Positions 33,948 through 44,662 of a stretch of 64,000 nucleotides of DNA are shown here, piece by piece. The notes under the pieces are model-generated. The model was not told the DNA's origin. It did not search any database and was given only the letters and a program-made list of their open reading frames with translations. The position numbers and the translations under genes are program-made. Position 1 is the stretch's first letter. Every line of letters starts with the position of its first letter. Origin of the DNA: Gari tellinella. Its lineage: Eukaryota; Mollusca; Bivalvia; Cardiida; Psammobiidae. The stretch lies in NCBI GenBank assembly GCA_922989275.2, contig OV277863.1, positions 49,396,999-49,460,998 on the forward strand, given 5' to 3'.

Positions 33948-34113
33948 CAGTTGTTCTAAACATAACGGAGTTTGACTCGCTTGACATGAATAATTTGCCC
34001 TTTGCAGCCACCGCAAGTATATAGCTCGTGTCTTCTCTGAGTCCTGATACAACATACGCCCAGCGTTGTCCTACACCGTGGTCCTCATAATGGTGTGTAA
34101 AAAGAGGCGATAC
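33948..34113 (-). CDS. Orphan FN3 second-half exon
   Basis: Acceptor GTTCTGCAG and donor ACTG|GTAGTA; 166 nt, the same length and phase (0 to 1) as the gene 2 exon at 53014-53179. It reads VSPLFTHHYEDHGVGQRW, AYVVSGLREDTSYILAVAAK then SNSVMFRTT, against MSALFTHDYKDHGVGQNW in gene 2. The frame and both splice sites are intact. No matching FN3 first half, TM or Ig exon is visible nearby on the minus strand, so it is a relic of a third gene or an unused duplicated exon. Confidence 0.6.
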
Positions 34114-34270
34114 CTGCAGAACGAACACTATAACTATACAATACTATTTGCAAAAAGGTTCATTTAGCAGGTATTATATTTCATAGTGAATGTTCTTGAG
34201 ACACTGCTAACAAAGGTATATTTACCCAGACAGTTTCGTGAACTGGACTGTCCACTTGATCACTGGCGAC

Positions 34271-34355
34271 TGAACTGTAGTCGACGGGTGTTACTTCTCT
34301 TTACTGCCACTTCCGGTAGTAGCAAAGGGAAGTAACACCCGTCGACTATAGTTCA
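34271..34355. repeat. Perfect-armed hairpin
   Basis: TGAACTGTAGTCGACGGGTG and TTACTTC pair with GAAGTAACACCCGTCGACTATAGTTCA across a 20-odd base loop that includes CACTTCCGGTAG. Confidence 0.8.
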
Positions 34356-34384
34356 TCACACCATTCAGTGTCGTAGAAAGACTC

Positions 34385-34700
34385 CGGTCATTATTCTAGC
34401 TCGTATTTTGACATCTCGGCCATTATTCGATATCATAGTTTGACTCGCCGGTCATTATTCGATGTCGTAGAATGACACCGGTCATTATTCGATGTCGTAG
34501 AATGACTCTCCGGTCATTATTCTATGTCGTAGAATGACTCCCCGGTCATTATTCGATGTCGTAGAATGACCCCGGTCATTATTCGATGTCGTAGAATGAC
34601 CCCCTGATATCATTCTGTTTCATAGAATGCCACCCCAGCCCCGATATGGTAATTACCGTATTTTATGTCAAACAAAGATCCCCTGTCATTTTTCAATGTC
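34385..34700. repeat. Tandem repeat, about 28-30 bp unit
   Basis: At least seven copies of GGTCATTATTCGATGTCGTA followed by GAATGAC(C)CC. A related block in inverted sense (GACCGGGGGTCATT...CGTCGAA) lies at 36536-36745. Confidence 0.85.
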
Positions 34701-36535
34701 GTAGAATAACCCCGCCATGGTTGCGATCAGCTCCCTGAGGGTAAATTCATATCAGATTGCTAATTACCAAAATTAAGGAGAGAAACTCAATAAGTTTATT
34801 CTTTCGTTTCAATCCTTTTCCTTAGTATTGTAAAATAACGTTAGCATGTATAATTGTAATCCTATGTACTTCTGGAAATAAATATGTTTAAACTAATTAC
34901 CTAAATCATTGGATGTTTCTATGTTGTACAATATACTGTCAATAATCTAATCAATTTTCATAGTCACATGCCGCAATGTTTCTGTTGCGACACATTGTTA
35001 GATGATAAATGTCATTGGAAGCGATGTAAATATTACATATACATGTTCTGTAAAAGGGGGATACATATTTTCACTCGTTCACGTAACGTTTATTGGTATG
35101 GAGTACCACTGATAGACTGTAAACTACGTTCAATAAAGTGTCACATATCTTCAAGAATAGAAACATGCTAAGGAGTAAAGAGTTAAATAATCAGGTCTGA
35201 CATAATGCATCTAACAGACAATGTATTTGAAACTTTAATGATGTTATGTGCAACAATAACATTTATACATTTTGTCTGGGTAATTAGCAGTAATTCAATT
35301 AAGAAGTATACAGGCAAAAAAGACATGCCATTTCATATAACAGGTTTAATATGTAGAAAGCACTTCAAAGAGCTTTGTACAAAACTTTTGGTCTGTATTT
35401 ACCCTTTGCTCCATAGGCAAGCTTGCAAATTAGCTACGTTTAACTGTGATTAAGGCAGGACAATGCATACAGCAATATGGATTTTATGCAGAAAGCTCAT
35501 GTATGCTTTCTGCTTTACACTCATTTTGTTGTTAGCTGACGCCTGTAATTAAAACTATTATTGGATTTCATTAGTGTATCTTAATCTTATTTGCAGATGT
35601 AGGTGCAGGCGGCCTGAGGCGCTACTGTGGAGGAAAGGGTTAAGGGCTCACTTGCTTACAAAAGCATACTTCCTTGCCCAGGGGGCAATATAAAAAGGCT
35701 GTGACTTTTCAAACTGTAAACTTGCATCCATGTATTCTTAAGTTTAGAATCTTTGATTATTTAGTTGACAAAGAACTTGTAATTGATAACCTATCAGTTA
35801 TATATGATATGCTTATTAGTTATTTTTCAGTAATGTTTTTGACTGTTATCAAAATGTAATGTGTGATGTAATGCATTCCTTTGCCAACGTACTTGTAATT
35901 TAATACATTACAAATGTAAACGTAATAATAATTGTAATATAATACACTCTTTAGCAATGCAATTGGTGACACTTAAAATGTAATGTAAAACTTTCTCAAG
36001 TAATTCACACCATGCCTGTTCCCGGCCCACCGGCCTGCAAACCCCATGACTGAATTACTACCTTAACTTATTTATAAATAAGCTGTCCACGAATTAGACC
36101 ACAGACCCGCAGCCACCTTGTTTCCCTACCATCAGTATCCAACAGATGGGCACAAGGTTAACGTAACCCATCGGGAACAGCATTTAGTATACTGTACGTT
36201 TCCATGGCGCGCTTATTATAAGTCTGAATTTTGTCTTGTTTATCATCTAAATTTTATATATCTTTTAACTTATTCACACCTGCAACTTCAAGTGGACAAT
36301 GCAATTTTTTTCTAGTTATGTAAAGTCAACTTTTGACTAGCTAGAGTTGTTTTATAAAATATATTTCAAAACTGACATATCAGAGAGCTCCTTTGGGATT
36401 AGTCTGATCTGGGTCTACACGGTTTACAAAGGACACATGTACTATTGATAGGTAGACTGTTTGTAAATGACTAATATACTCATCGCAAGGGTCCACTGGG
36501 TTAAACTGTGTCTGTTAATTGCTAAAGAGGGGTGA
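34701..36535. other. No gene recognised; MITE end near 36504
   Basis: Two plus-strand open frames (34968-35171 and 35205-35453) have no domain I know. About 35860-35990 is low-complexity TGTAAT-rich DNA. A family D-like MITE right half ends GGGTCCACTGGGTTAA at 36504. Confidence 0.4.
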
Positions 36536-36745
36536 GGTCATTTTTCGATGGGGGTCGATATATTTCAGGAGGGGTCAAAACACTTCATGAGGGGAGTCAT
36601 AGTACTATGACCGGGGGGTCAAATTTCGACGTCGAATTATGACCGGGGGGTCATTGTACGATATCGAAAAATGACCGGGGGTCATTCTACGTCGTCGAAT
36701 TGTGACCGGGGGGTCATTTTTCGATGGGGGTCAAAATACTTCGTT
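36536..36745. repeat. Diverged tandem repeat of GACCGGGGGGTCATT units
   Basis: Repeats of the type GACCGGGGGGTCATTNTACG, about 26-40 bp apart. They share sequence, inverted, with the array at 34385-34700. Confidence 0.75.
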
Positions 36746-36761
36746 ACACCGGCGCAAAAAG

Positions 36762-36974
36762 CGACTTCGCTAACAGTATGGATCCTGATCAGACGCCGCG
36801 TAACGCTTTCTGATCATGATTCATACTGCTTGACACTCGTATCGATATTTCTTCAGTCAAAACAAGCCCTACTTCTGACTTAAAAAATACTGCAGACTAC
36901 ACTTACAATGCAGACGATATATTGGAGGAACAAAGCTTAGAACAGGAGATTAAACGTGGCAGTGAAAGAGTTAA
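36762..36974. mobile_element. MITE family A copy
   Basis: The hairpin at about 36769-36832 (AACAGTATGGATCCTGATCA / TGATCATGATTCATACTG) is followed by GACACTCGTATCGATATTTC, the tail GCAGACGATAT and the right end GGCAGTGAAAGAGTTAA. Confidence 0.7.
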
Positions 36975-37595
36975 AGTAACACAATAACTTAAGTTTGAAC
37001 TCCCCTCAGCATTTTTTAACACAACTTTGAAAATTGCTCTTAAGAATAGTGGTAAGATGTCACGACAATATATTCTAATATATACTTAGTGATCGGTATT
37101 TAAATGTCAATGTCTCATTAATTTCATTAAAATAATGTATGTTTACATTCGCTCCATTCAATGCTATTAGACAAAATAACGTTTATTTGTAAAGATGTCA
37201 TTTTTCTAGGGACTGAAATTGTGGCTAAATGGCGCAGAGGAGGCGGGACTTATAGATCTGCTCTTCGAGAATCATTTTGTTGCGTTGCCTGAGTAAACAG
37301 GGTACACATTATTCATGTGAACAGAATGAGGTTATTTAACAGTGTTTAGTACAATAATACATTCTAATGAACGAGTGCACATCAGTCATAATCCATATTT
37401 GGACGAGGAAAGCCGAGTCGAATATGGATTGTAACTGCTGTGTTCGAGTTCAATTGAATTAATATTGTACTCTACACTGTTAACTTACCTCTTTATTTCA
37501 CACCATAAAATTATGAAATGATGAAAGAAACCATATGCATTCTTTTCCTATTCCTTCTAGCCTAGCCTTTGACTTCGCAATTTCCAAAAACAAAA
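36975..37595. other. Mostly unassigned, with a fragment of the 19629/23395 repeat
   Basis: About 37190-37275 carries GCGCAGAGGAGGCGGGACTT and CTCTTCGAGAATC as in that repeat. GGATTGTAACTG and a CATAATCCATATTTGGACGA / TCGAATATGGATTGTA palindrome lie at about 37388-37432. Confidence 0.4.
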
Positions 37596-37954
37596 TACAG
37601 TGTTCCCTCCCTACAACGACCTCCCAACAATAACCTCCCCCTAACAACAATCCTTGTCGCAGTTCCCTAAACAGGACAATAATGTTAAACACTTTTCATA
37701 GCTGCAAAACAATCTGCTTAAATGTGTCGACTGCTGTTTTCCTCAAAGTTACACATAAGTTGACGTTTAATAGAATAAATAAAATAACGAGCGACAAACA
37801 GCTTGAATTAAGGTTACGCGGCGTCTGATCTTGATTCAAGCTGTTTGCAAATGTAAGCCTAGTCTTATTTCCCCCTCCCTATAACGACTCCCTTTGAGCA
37901 ACACATACACTATGTGTCTCCAATTGGATGTCGTTGTAGAGATGGAGCACGGTA
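37596..37954. mobile_element. TA-flanked MITE (family C), 359 bp
   Basis: TACAGTGTTCCCTCCCTACA (then ACGACC) at the left and GTCGTTGTAGAGATGGAGCACGGTA at the right are inverted ends. The centre is the hairpin AAACAGCTTGAAT / ATTCAAGCTGTTT at 37795-37848. Relatives start at 38180 and 57936. Confidence 0.7.
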
Positions 37955-38179
37955 GCAGACGAAGGTGAAATGGCAAGGGAAATAGCTCTTAACAGAGTCT
38001 CGGAAGAGTTGCCCAGTCTAATACGAAAATGTTATGGATTTTCTGGATTCGAGTCCAGTATGAGAAAACATGGCCTTCTTGGATAGCTTTTTTTACAATT
38101 ATTGTACCGTCACGTGGTAGAAAGAGGGGATTTCAATTGGTTTAATCGATGTAGGTGTGAAAAGAAATGTTCATCGATA

Positions 38180-38500
38180 TACAGCGTTCCCTCTCTTCAC
38201 TTTATAGGAGGCAAATGATGTATGTGTTGTTCGGAGGGAGTGGTTTTAGGGAAGGGAACATAATATTCTAAGATCGTTAAACGCGACTTGGCTTACATTT
38301 TTAAACAGTTTCGATCAAGATCAGACAGCGTGTAAAGTTGCGTCTGATCTGGTGCAAAAGTTGACGACAATGTTTACATGTAGCAGACTATATTATATTG
38401 CAGCAGTGAAAACGTTATGTATATATTAATTCAATTGTTTAGGGAATAACGACAAACATTGTTGTAAGGAGGAACTCGTTGTTGGAAAGACCGTCGTGAG
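38180..38500. mobile_element. MITE family C, left part
   Basis: It starts TACAGCGTTCCCTCTCTTCAC and contains an AAACAGTTTCGATCAAGATC...GCGTCTGATCTGG hairpin at about 38303-38355. The right end (CTCGTTGTTGGAAAGACC) is degenerate. Confidence 0.45.
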
Positions 38501-38599
38501 GATGGATTACTATACACTTGGTGATCGGTATTAAGCATCATCGTGTGATATTATTCCAAATGGTATATACCTGTTAAACTTTGACTTGAAGAGTTATAT

Positions 38600-38796
38600 T
38601 TAACCCCTTCACTACCTTACCCCGAGTCCAGTAGTTACTTGAAAACAATTTGGATCCTGATCAGACGCCGAGTAACGCGGCGTCTGATCAGGATCCAAAC
38701 TGTTTGACACTCATTTCAATATTTCTTAAAACAAAATACCTAAAAGCAGACGACAATTGTTTAAAATTGATGACGTCACGGCAGTGAAGGGGTTAA
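38600..38796. mobile_element. Best-preserved family A MITE, 197 bp
   Basis: The ends are TTAACCCCTTCACTACC and, inverted, TTAACCCCTTCACTGCC: 17 bp with one mismatch, opening with TTAA. The hairpin at 38647-38704 is essentially perfect (TTTGGATCCTGATCAGACGC / GCGTCTGATCAGGATCCAAA). The TTAA followed by CCC resembles piggyBac-type ends (family knowledge). Confidence 0.9.
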
Positions 38797-39067
38797 AGAC
38801 ATCGGAACATCTAGTATCAGTTCCCTACACCCAACATACCAAGAGGATTCATACTTGGGTGCTCCGACTACAACGGAGGAAACTACAACAACAACAACAA
38901 CATAGCAAACGGAATACCGACTTCTCTAGCATAGCTGCTAGATTGATAGCAAGAAAACGCTATTCCCTGTAATTCCTGCAAGATAGTTCTGGGTTGTTTT
39001 GTTAATTAAAGTTGATATAACAATTATAAATAAGTGATCTGAAAGCAGGAACTGTCATTTCTACTGA

Positions 39068-39279
39068 TTAAACGCTTCACTGCCGTACCCAGAGAACAAA
39101 AGTCATTTGGAAACAGTTTTGACCCTGAGCAGACACCACACTACGTGGCGGCTGATTAGAATTCAAACTGTTTGACACTCATTTCACTATTTCTTTAGGC
39201 AAAAAACCTAATACTCACATTTGCAAAATATCAAAAGCAGACGACATTTATGATGACACCAGAACAGTGAAGGGTTTTA
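39068..39279. mobile_element. MITE family A copy
   Basis: TTAAACGCTTCACTGCCGTAC to CAGTGAAGGGTTTTA, with hairpin GAAACAGTTTTGACCCTGAG / GATTAGAATTCAAACTGTTT and a tail with AAAGCAGACGACA. Same layout as 38600-38796. Confidence 0.8.
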
Positions 39280-39529
39280 GGTGGAAGTGTGGCTCCCGCA
39301 TGTAAGGCGTGTATATTTCTCTCAGAGTGTAGGGCAGTATGACTGTCCTCAAGCTGTGTTGCAGGTACATTGTCTTCAGCGTGTAACGTACATTATTGCT
39401 GTAAAATCAATTGAAGTAAGATGCCTTCTATTTTATATATACCTTTCAGTTCAAAATAGACCATGAGATGTGTTCCCCCTATCTCTATATTGTCGGCTGT
39501 TTTAATATTGATGTACTTGTATGTAACAC

Positions 39530-39690
39530 AATTTTAAAGTTAGATTTAAGGTAGTATGACTAAAGAAGTATCGATACGAGTGTCAAGCATGTTTGATCCT
39601 GATCAGACGCTGCGTGTCGTAGCGTCTAATCTGGATCAAACTGTTTGCAAAATCGACTTTGTGCGACTTTGGGTTGAAAGGGATAAATCT
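39530..39690. mobile_element. MITE family A copy, reverse orientation
   Basis: GTATCGATACGAGTGTCAAG precedes the hairpin TTTGATCCTGATCAGACGCT / AGCGTCTAATCTGGATCAAA (about 39592-39643). The end is GGGTTGAAAGGGATAA. Confidence 0.65.
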
Positions 39691-40247
39691 ACTTTTAAGG
39701 TAATGTCATTTTCAAACCAATAAAACAGGTATTAATGAATTTAACATTCTATTTAATAGCAGCATAGCATACATTCTAAACCAGCATAAGTTTAGATATT
39801 GCCATTGAACTTTTTCAAATGTGCGTAAAAGAGCTGCCGTGAAGGGTGTGCACTGTGCAGCAGTTTTTATCAGTTAAATCGCTCAGGTGTCTCATCTGGA
39901 GTGATGCAAGAACGGTGCATGTTGTTGGCATTTCCTACAATTTATATTCACTAATTAAAAGTTAGCAAACACACGCTTCAACCTACCGATTGCTATGAAC
40001 GAATATCCAACTATTACCAAAACAAAACAAACCAAACACGCATGTTTAAAATGAGTTGTCTTTCCTTGCTGATAAGTTCAAGCTAACTGAAATAACTAGG
40101 TCATTTTGAGTTATCTGTAACACACCTTAAATAGTTATTTCGCAATCGACACATAACCGTATCTCCTCATATCAGCTAACCTTCCTCACGTTATGATGTT
40201 TTCTACGGCTGCAGTGTGCGTCTACAACAGTAACTTGTCAGTAGTGA
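39691..40247. other. Intergenic, nothing recognised
   Basis: No supported exon or repeat. Confidence 0.4.
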
Positions 40248-40496
40248 TTACTCCCTTTACTCTTAATGACGCCATAAAGCGCGATTGCAAACAGCTTGGG
40301 TCCAGATCAGACGCCGCGTTACGCGGCGTCTGATCAGGACCCAAACTGTTTGACACTTTTATCGATATTAATTTAGTCATACAACCTTTGATCTAACTTT
40401 GAAACGTGTCTTGCAGACAACTATAATGAAGCAGACGACAATGAAACGGTGAATGGGTTAAAAGACGCACGGAAAATTTGGAAGTGAAAGGGTTAA
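40248..40496. mobile_element. MITE family A copy, 249 bp
   Basis: TTACTCCCTTTACTCTTAATG to GGAAGTGAAAGGGTTAA. The hairpin GGGTCCAGATCAGACGCCGC / GCGGCGTCTGATCAGGACCC is perfect apart from one base. The tail (CTTTGAAACGTG, GCAGACAACTATAATGAAGC, AGACGACAATGAAACGGTGA) matches 63719-63976. Confidence 0.8.
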
Positions 40497-40743
40497 TCTG
40501 CACTGTTATTAGGACATTATAATCAGGATGTCAAACTGTTTGGCTCCAAATGAGGCACCAGGCTACTCGATGAATAAAACAAATTTGCCGGTAACATGTA
40601 GAAGATAACGTCTCGCTATATCAATCAATATAAAGAATGACCATGTACCATATTTTAAGGAGTGTGTTATTTTTGGTAAAGAAAGACAAAGTGCCAAACT
40701 AACGTAGATTCCTGATTGGCATGTACATGTTCTTTTATAACGC

Positions 40744-40988
40744 TTTACCCCTTCACTAAAGTGACGTCATCGATTTGAAAAAAAAAAACTGTCGTCTTCA
40801 TTTAATTTCTCAATCTTGAAAATTAGGTACATTGTATTTTGAATTGATAAATGTTGAAGACGTCATCAATTTGAAAAGATTGTCGTCTTCTTTAATTTCT
40901 CAAATTTTTGAATTAATAAAATTTTAATATTAAAATAGGTGTCAAACAGTTTTGGTGTCTGATAAGGGTCAAAACTGTTTGAAATAAC
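40744..40988. mobile_element. Rearranged MITE family A copy with internal duplication
   Basis: TTACCCCTTCACTAAAGTGA begins the element. A block of about 50 bp (GACGTCATCGATTTGAAAAA, CTGTCGTCTTCATTTAATTT) is repeated at about 40761 and 40860. It ends in a short hairpin AAACAGTTTTG / CAAAACTGTTT. Confidence 0.6.
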
Positions 40989-41239
40989 TACAGTGGAAAA
41001 TCTGTTATTCTTTCCCAATAAACGCGTTTACGCTAAAACTATTATTTGCAATGCAATCAGTTTGGAGCCAGATCAGACGCCGGGTAACCCGGCGTCCGAT
41101 CAGACTCCAAACTTGTTTGCCACCAAGATAAACAAGAATTATCAGAATTGTCCAAAAGTTGTTCTTTTCTACGTTTTAGTGCTTTGCGTTTGCGTACGTT
41201 TGCGTTTAAACGGGAAAGAATAACAGATTCTCCACTGTA
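40989..41239. mobile_element. TA-flanked MITE (family F), 251 bp
   Basis: TACAGTGGAAAATCTGTTAT and, inverted, TACAGTGGAGAATCTGTTAT are the ends, extending through TCTTTCCC and TAAACGCG/GTTTAAACGC. The centre is the hairpin GTTTGGAGCCAGATCAGACG / CGTCCGATCAGACTCCAAAC. Confidence 0.85.
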
Positions 41240-41371
41240 TGGTACTCTGGGTAAAGCAATGAAGGGGTTAAAGCTACCACCTGTCTTCACTGAGATTACT
41301 GTCGTGTGACACGGACTCGTCGATGAGCAAGCTGAGACCACTGTCAGTTGTACAAATAACACATTCCCTAT

Positions 41372-41607
41372 TACAGGTGAGAAATCGTTATTCTTTCCCA
41401 ATAAAAGCGTTTACGCTAAAACTATTATTTCTATTACAAACAGTTTGGAGCCAGATCAGACGCCGGGTAACAGGCTCCAAACTGTTTACCACCAAGATAA
41501 AAATGAATCATCAGAATTGTCCAAAAATTGCACTTTTCTACGTTTTAGTGTTTTGCGTTTGCTTTCGTTTCGTTTAAACGGGAAAGAATAACATTTTCTC
41601 CAGTTTA
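41372..41607. mobile_element. MITE family F copy
   Basis: TTACAGGTGAGAAATCGTTA to ATAACATTTTCTCCAGTTTA, with the same TTCTTTCCCAATAAAAGCG block and an AAACAGTTTGGAGCC hairpin in which part of one arm is deleted. Confidence 0.75.
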
Positions 41608-41699
41608 GCAGCATCGAAAAGACTATCACTCACATTTATCAGTTGTCGGTGATTTATTTTCTCTGTAACTCTTTTATTGTCAAAGTTGTTGACTAAAGA

Positions 41700-41770
41700 A
41701 ACATTAATAGCTTGATCAAACGGCATATAACCCGGCGTTTGATCTAACTATAAACTGTTTACAGTGGCAT
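41700..41770. mobile_element. Hairpin MITE remnant
   Basis: GATCAAACGGCATATAACCC and CGGCGTTTGATCTAAC form a short stem ending at TAAACTGTTTAC. Confidence 0.5.
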
Positions 41771-42283
41771 TGTGTGGCGTTGCTATCTATGTATATTGCA
41801 ATTGTATCCAGATTGGTTTACATGTATCTCAACCTTATATAGCAGTCTCAAGCAGATTGGATCCAGCTAAGATACAAAGTCATATCTGACGCTAAACTGT
41901 TTTGCAGCACGTTTCTCATATTCGCAGCTAATTTGCAAAAGGTTAACCTATTAAATAAAACGTGGTTTTATAATATAGTGACATGTATTTGGCTGAAGGT
42001 GTATCAGAGATATTATATTTGGAATTGTGTGATAGACGTTGACCATGTTTGCACATGTATATGTTACAGGGATAACGTATATTAATGCAACGAATCCTAA
42101 GTCATCAGTCAAAGACAGCACCGAAGACGTCAATTATATCCGTTAACATAAAACTTAACGTAAACGCAAGATATGAAAGTGTTGAAAGTTATAGCTTCCT
42201 GAAACTGTCAACGATTGATCTTTATCTGTGTGGCTTGAAAGTTTGTCTTATCAGATACTGAGTTGTTTGACGCTAGAACGGGC

Positions 42284-43209
42284 TTAGGGGTGTTTTAAGA
42301 ATTTTTCAAAGTATATGAAAACACTTTATGATGGTTTTGTATTGAAGAGCTATTAAAGATGAATGAAAAAATAGAAAAAGTGTACATTTTGGTGAACAAC
42401 AGTTGGCTCCATGGCCATGTAAAATTTACCCCACCCACTTTCTCTTATTTTGTCCTTTTCAAACAGCCCGCTTCAATAAAATCCATTTTAAATGAAAACA
42501 AATATGATAATTTTGTTTTGTGTTATTTATTTCCTATCTATGGTAGTATTTCTTCATACAAAAACTAATTTAAGAAAAACAGGCACCAAATGTGAAATTT
42601 ATAAAGCTCTAAATATCATCAATAAGGTACTTTTTTTTTAAATTTTGTAAGGGGAGATAACTCTTTTTACTTTAATAACTCACAATTTTCAACACTGACC
42701 TTTCAATTTCTTTTCCTATTTTGAACTGCCTTAGCATTGGCTTTCATTTGGTAGAATATAAGAAAAAGTTTAATACTAGAACTATTTCATTTTCAAACTT
42801 TTTTCCTTTTTTTTCATAAAATAAAATATCCAATAAAATCATGCCCTATAAAAAGCATATGTTTGATATTCGAGGATCCATATTGTTCAAACCTAGTGCC
42901 TGCTTTGTCTTAATTTGGTTTCTATATGTGAAAATACCACCATAGACATAAAATAAATAATGAAAACCCAAATTACCATGTTTGTTTTGTTTTGAAATAG
43001 ATTTTACTGAAGCTTGTACTTTGAATGGGTCAAATTTGAGAGAAAAAGTCCAAATTTGACATACCTTTCTCAAATGACTGTAGCTCAAAAAAAAGGACAC
43101 CACCATATTTTTTTCCATTTTTTCATTCATCATAAATAGCTCTTCCAAAAAAACAATGATAGAAAAAAAGTGTGATACTTTAAAAAAAATCGCTTGGATA
43201 CACCCTTAA
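42284..43209. mobile_element. Long fold-back element, about 925 bp
   Basis: The left and right halves are inverted copies of about 300 bp each. GAAGAGCTATTAAAGATGAA and TGAAAAAATAGAAAAAGTG on the left match inverted GAAGAGCTATTTATGATGAA and TGAAAAAATGGAAAAAA on the right. Further in, CAAATATGATAATTTTG and TATCTATGGTAGTATTTC match AAACATGGTAATTTG and TGTCTATGGTGGTATTTTC. A loop of about 290 bp remains. The ends are TTAGGGGTG / CACCCTTAA. No coding capacity. Confidence 0.8.
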
Positions 43210-43365
43210 CCATTTGCAAAACAAATTATCGTTCTATTATGAACAACTTGATTAATAGTTTCAAGCAGTTTCGATATAATGTATGATTGTTTTTCAGCGT
43301 CTGATCAGAATCCAAAATATACAGTATGACAATCGTTTTGAGTTGTTTGGAATTGTTAAGGTATA

Positions 43366-43605
43366 TACAATGGAGAAACTGTTATTCTTTCCCAATTAAT
43401 GCGTTTACGCTAAATCTATTATTCTCAGTGCAAACAGTTTGGAGCCAGGTCAGACGCCGGGTAACCCGGCGTCTGATCAGGCTCCAAACTGTTTGCCACT
43501 CAGATTGAAATGAACATTAAGAATTGTCAAATATTTGTTATATTCTCTATTTTATATCAATGCGTTTGCGTTTAAACGGGAAAGAATAACGTTTTCTCCA
43601 CTGTA
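43366..43605. mobile_element. MITE family F copy, 240 bp
   Basis: TACAATGGAGAAACTGTTAT to AACGTTTTCTCCACTGTA, with a perfect hairpin GTTTGGAGCCAGGTCAGACG / CGTCTGATCAGGCTCCAAAC. Confidence 0.85.
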
Positions 43606-44275
43606 CAAGCGAGTTACTTCGTTGACGATATCTTTATATCAGACAACATGTTACAATGTAGTATGATACTGGTAAAACCAGTATTGACACATAACTTGCT
43701 GCCTGTGCGATACAGAATAATACTGAACGTATCCATGTATGTGAAATGATGTCACGCTTTTCCAAAACGGACAGCTGGTGTCAATATGCAGTGAGAACAC
43801 ATACAGTGATAAGGTAGAAGTCACAATGAAGCAGCAGCATCTATAATATTAATTACTTTCGGCGTGTTGCAAATTTGATAAACAGTGGGGTGGTACACTG
43901 TCCATTTATCTTGTTAGTATCTTATATAAATGCACCCTGAGCCGATTCGACAAAGTACCTTTTTACAATTCTACCTATGTCGTTCTAGACCATTACAATC
44001 ATCAGGTGTTGGGTGTAGAATAAAGTACATGTAAGTGTAAAATGCACGCAGTGTGATCAATCATTACATTGCTGAATAACCAAGTGGTATGAAGTGTTTG
44101 CACTGAATAAAATGTAATTTTGATTGATCAGGAAGTATAATTTTATTTTATTCCACTTATTCATTTAATTATATACAATGCAGTACTGAGTGTGCGATAT
44201 AACAAAGACAGTCAGGTTTAAAGAAGCGTTGCTTTTCTGACATGTGATTCAGCGATAAGAGCTTGCAGTGTATGG
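43606..44275. other. Intergenic, nothing recognised
   Basis: AT-rich, no supported feature. Confidence 0.4.
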
Positions 44276-44648
44276 TACAGTGGTAAATACGCTATTCCTA
44301 CCCACTTTACGCGTTTCTTACGCGTTTCTTACGCGTTCGTTAAGCGTTCGTTACCCGTTTCGTTTAACGCGTTTACTACCCGTTTCTTAACGCGTTTCTT
44401 AACGCGTTTAAAAGAGCCCGGATGAAAGGGGAGTAATCATGGAGAAAGGGAGGTAATCCATGTATGACTTGCGGGCCGCTCTTATCCTACTTAAAGGAAA
44501 ACGGACAGCTGATGACAATATGGTCTTAGATCCTAGATTTTATCCTAAAAGCAACATTCATGAAGGTCCTGCAATTATTACTCATCGATAAGGTACGAAA
44601 AAGATCGATTTACTGCATACAGGTAAGCTATCGCTAATTGGAACGGGC

Positions 44649-44662
44649 GCCGCCATATTGGC
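44649..44662 (+). promoter_or_regulatory. YY1-like motif in left arm of copy 1
   Basis: GCCGCCATATTGGC fits the strong YY1 consensus (GCCGCCATNTTG). A reversed match, AAAATGGCGGC, lies at 47480-47490 near the other end. Both recur in copy 2 (60635-60648, 63466-63476). Binding is inferred only. Confidence 0.4.

Noticed and set aside
34968..35453. Two consecutive plus-strand frames, one Cys-rich, one with a hydrophobic stretch
   Set aside because: No homology I recognise, no splice context, lengths expected by chance in AT-rich DNA.
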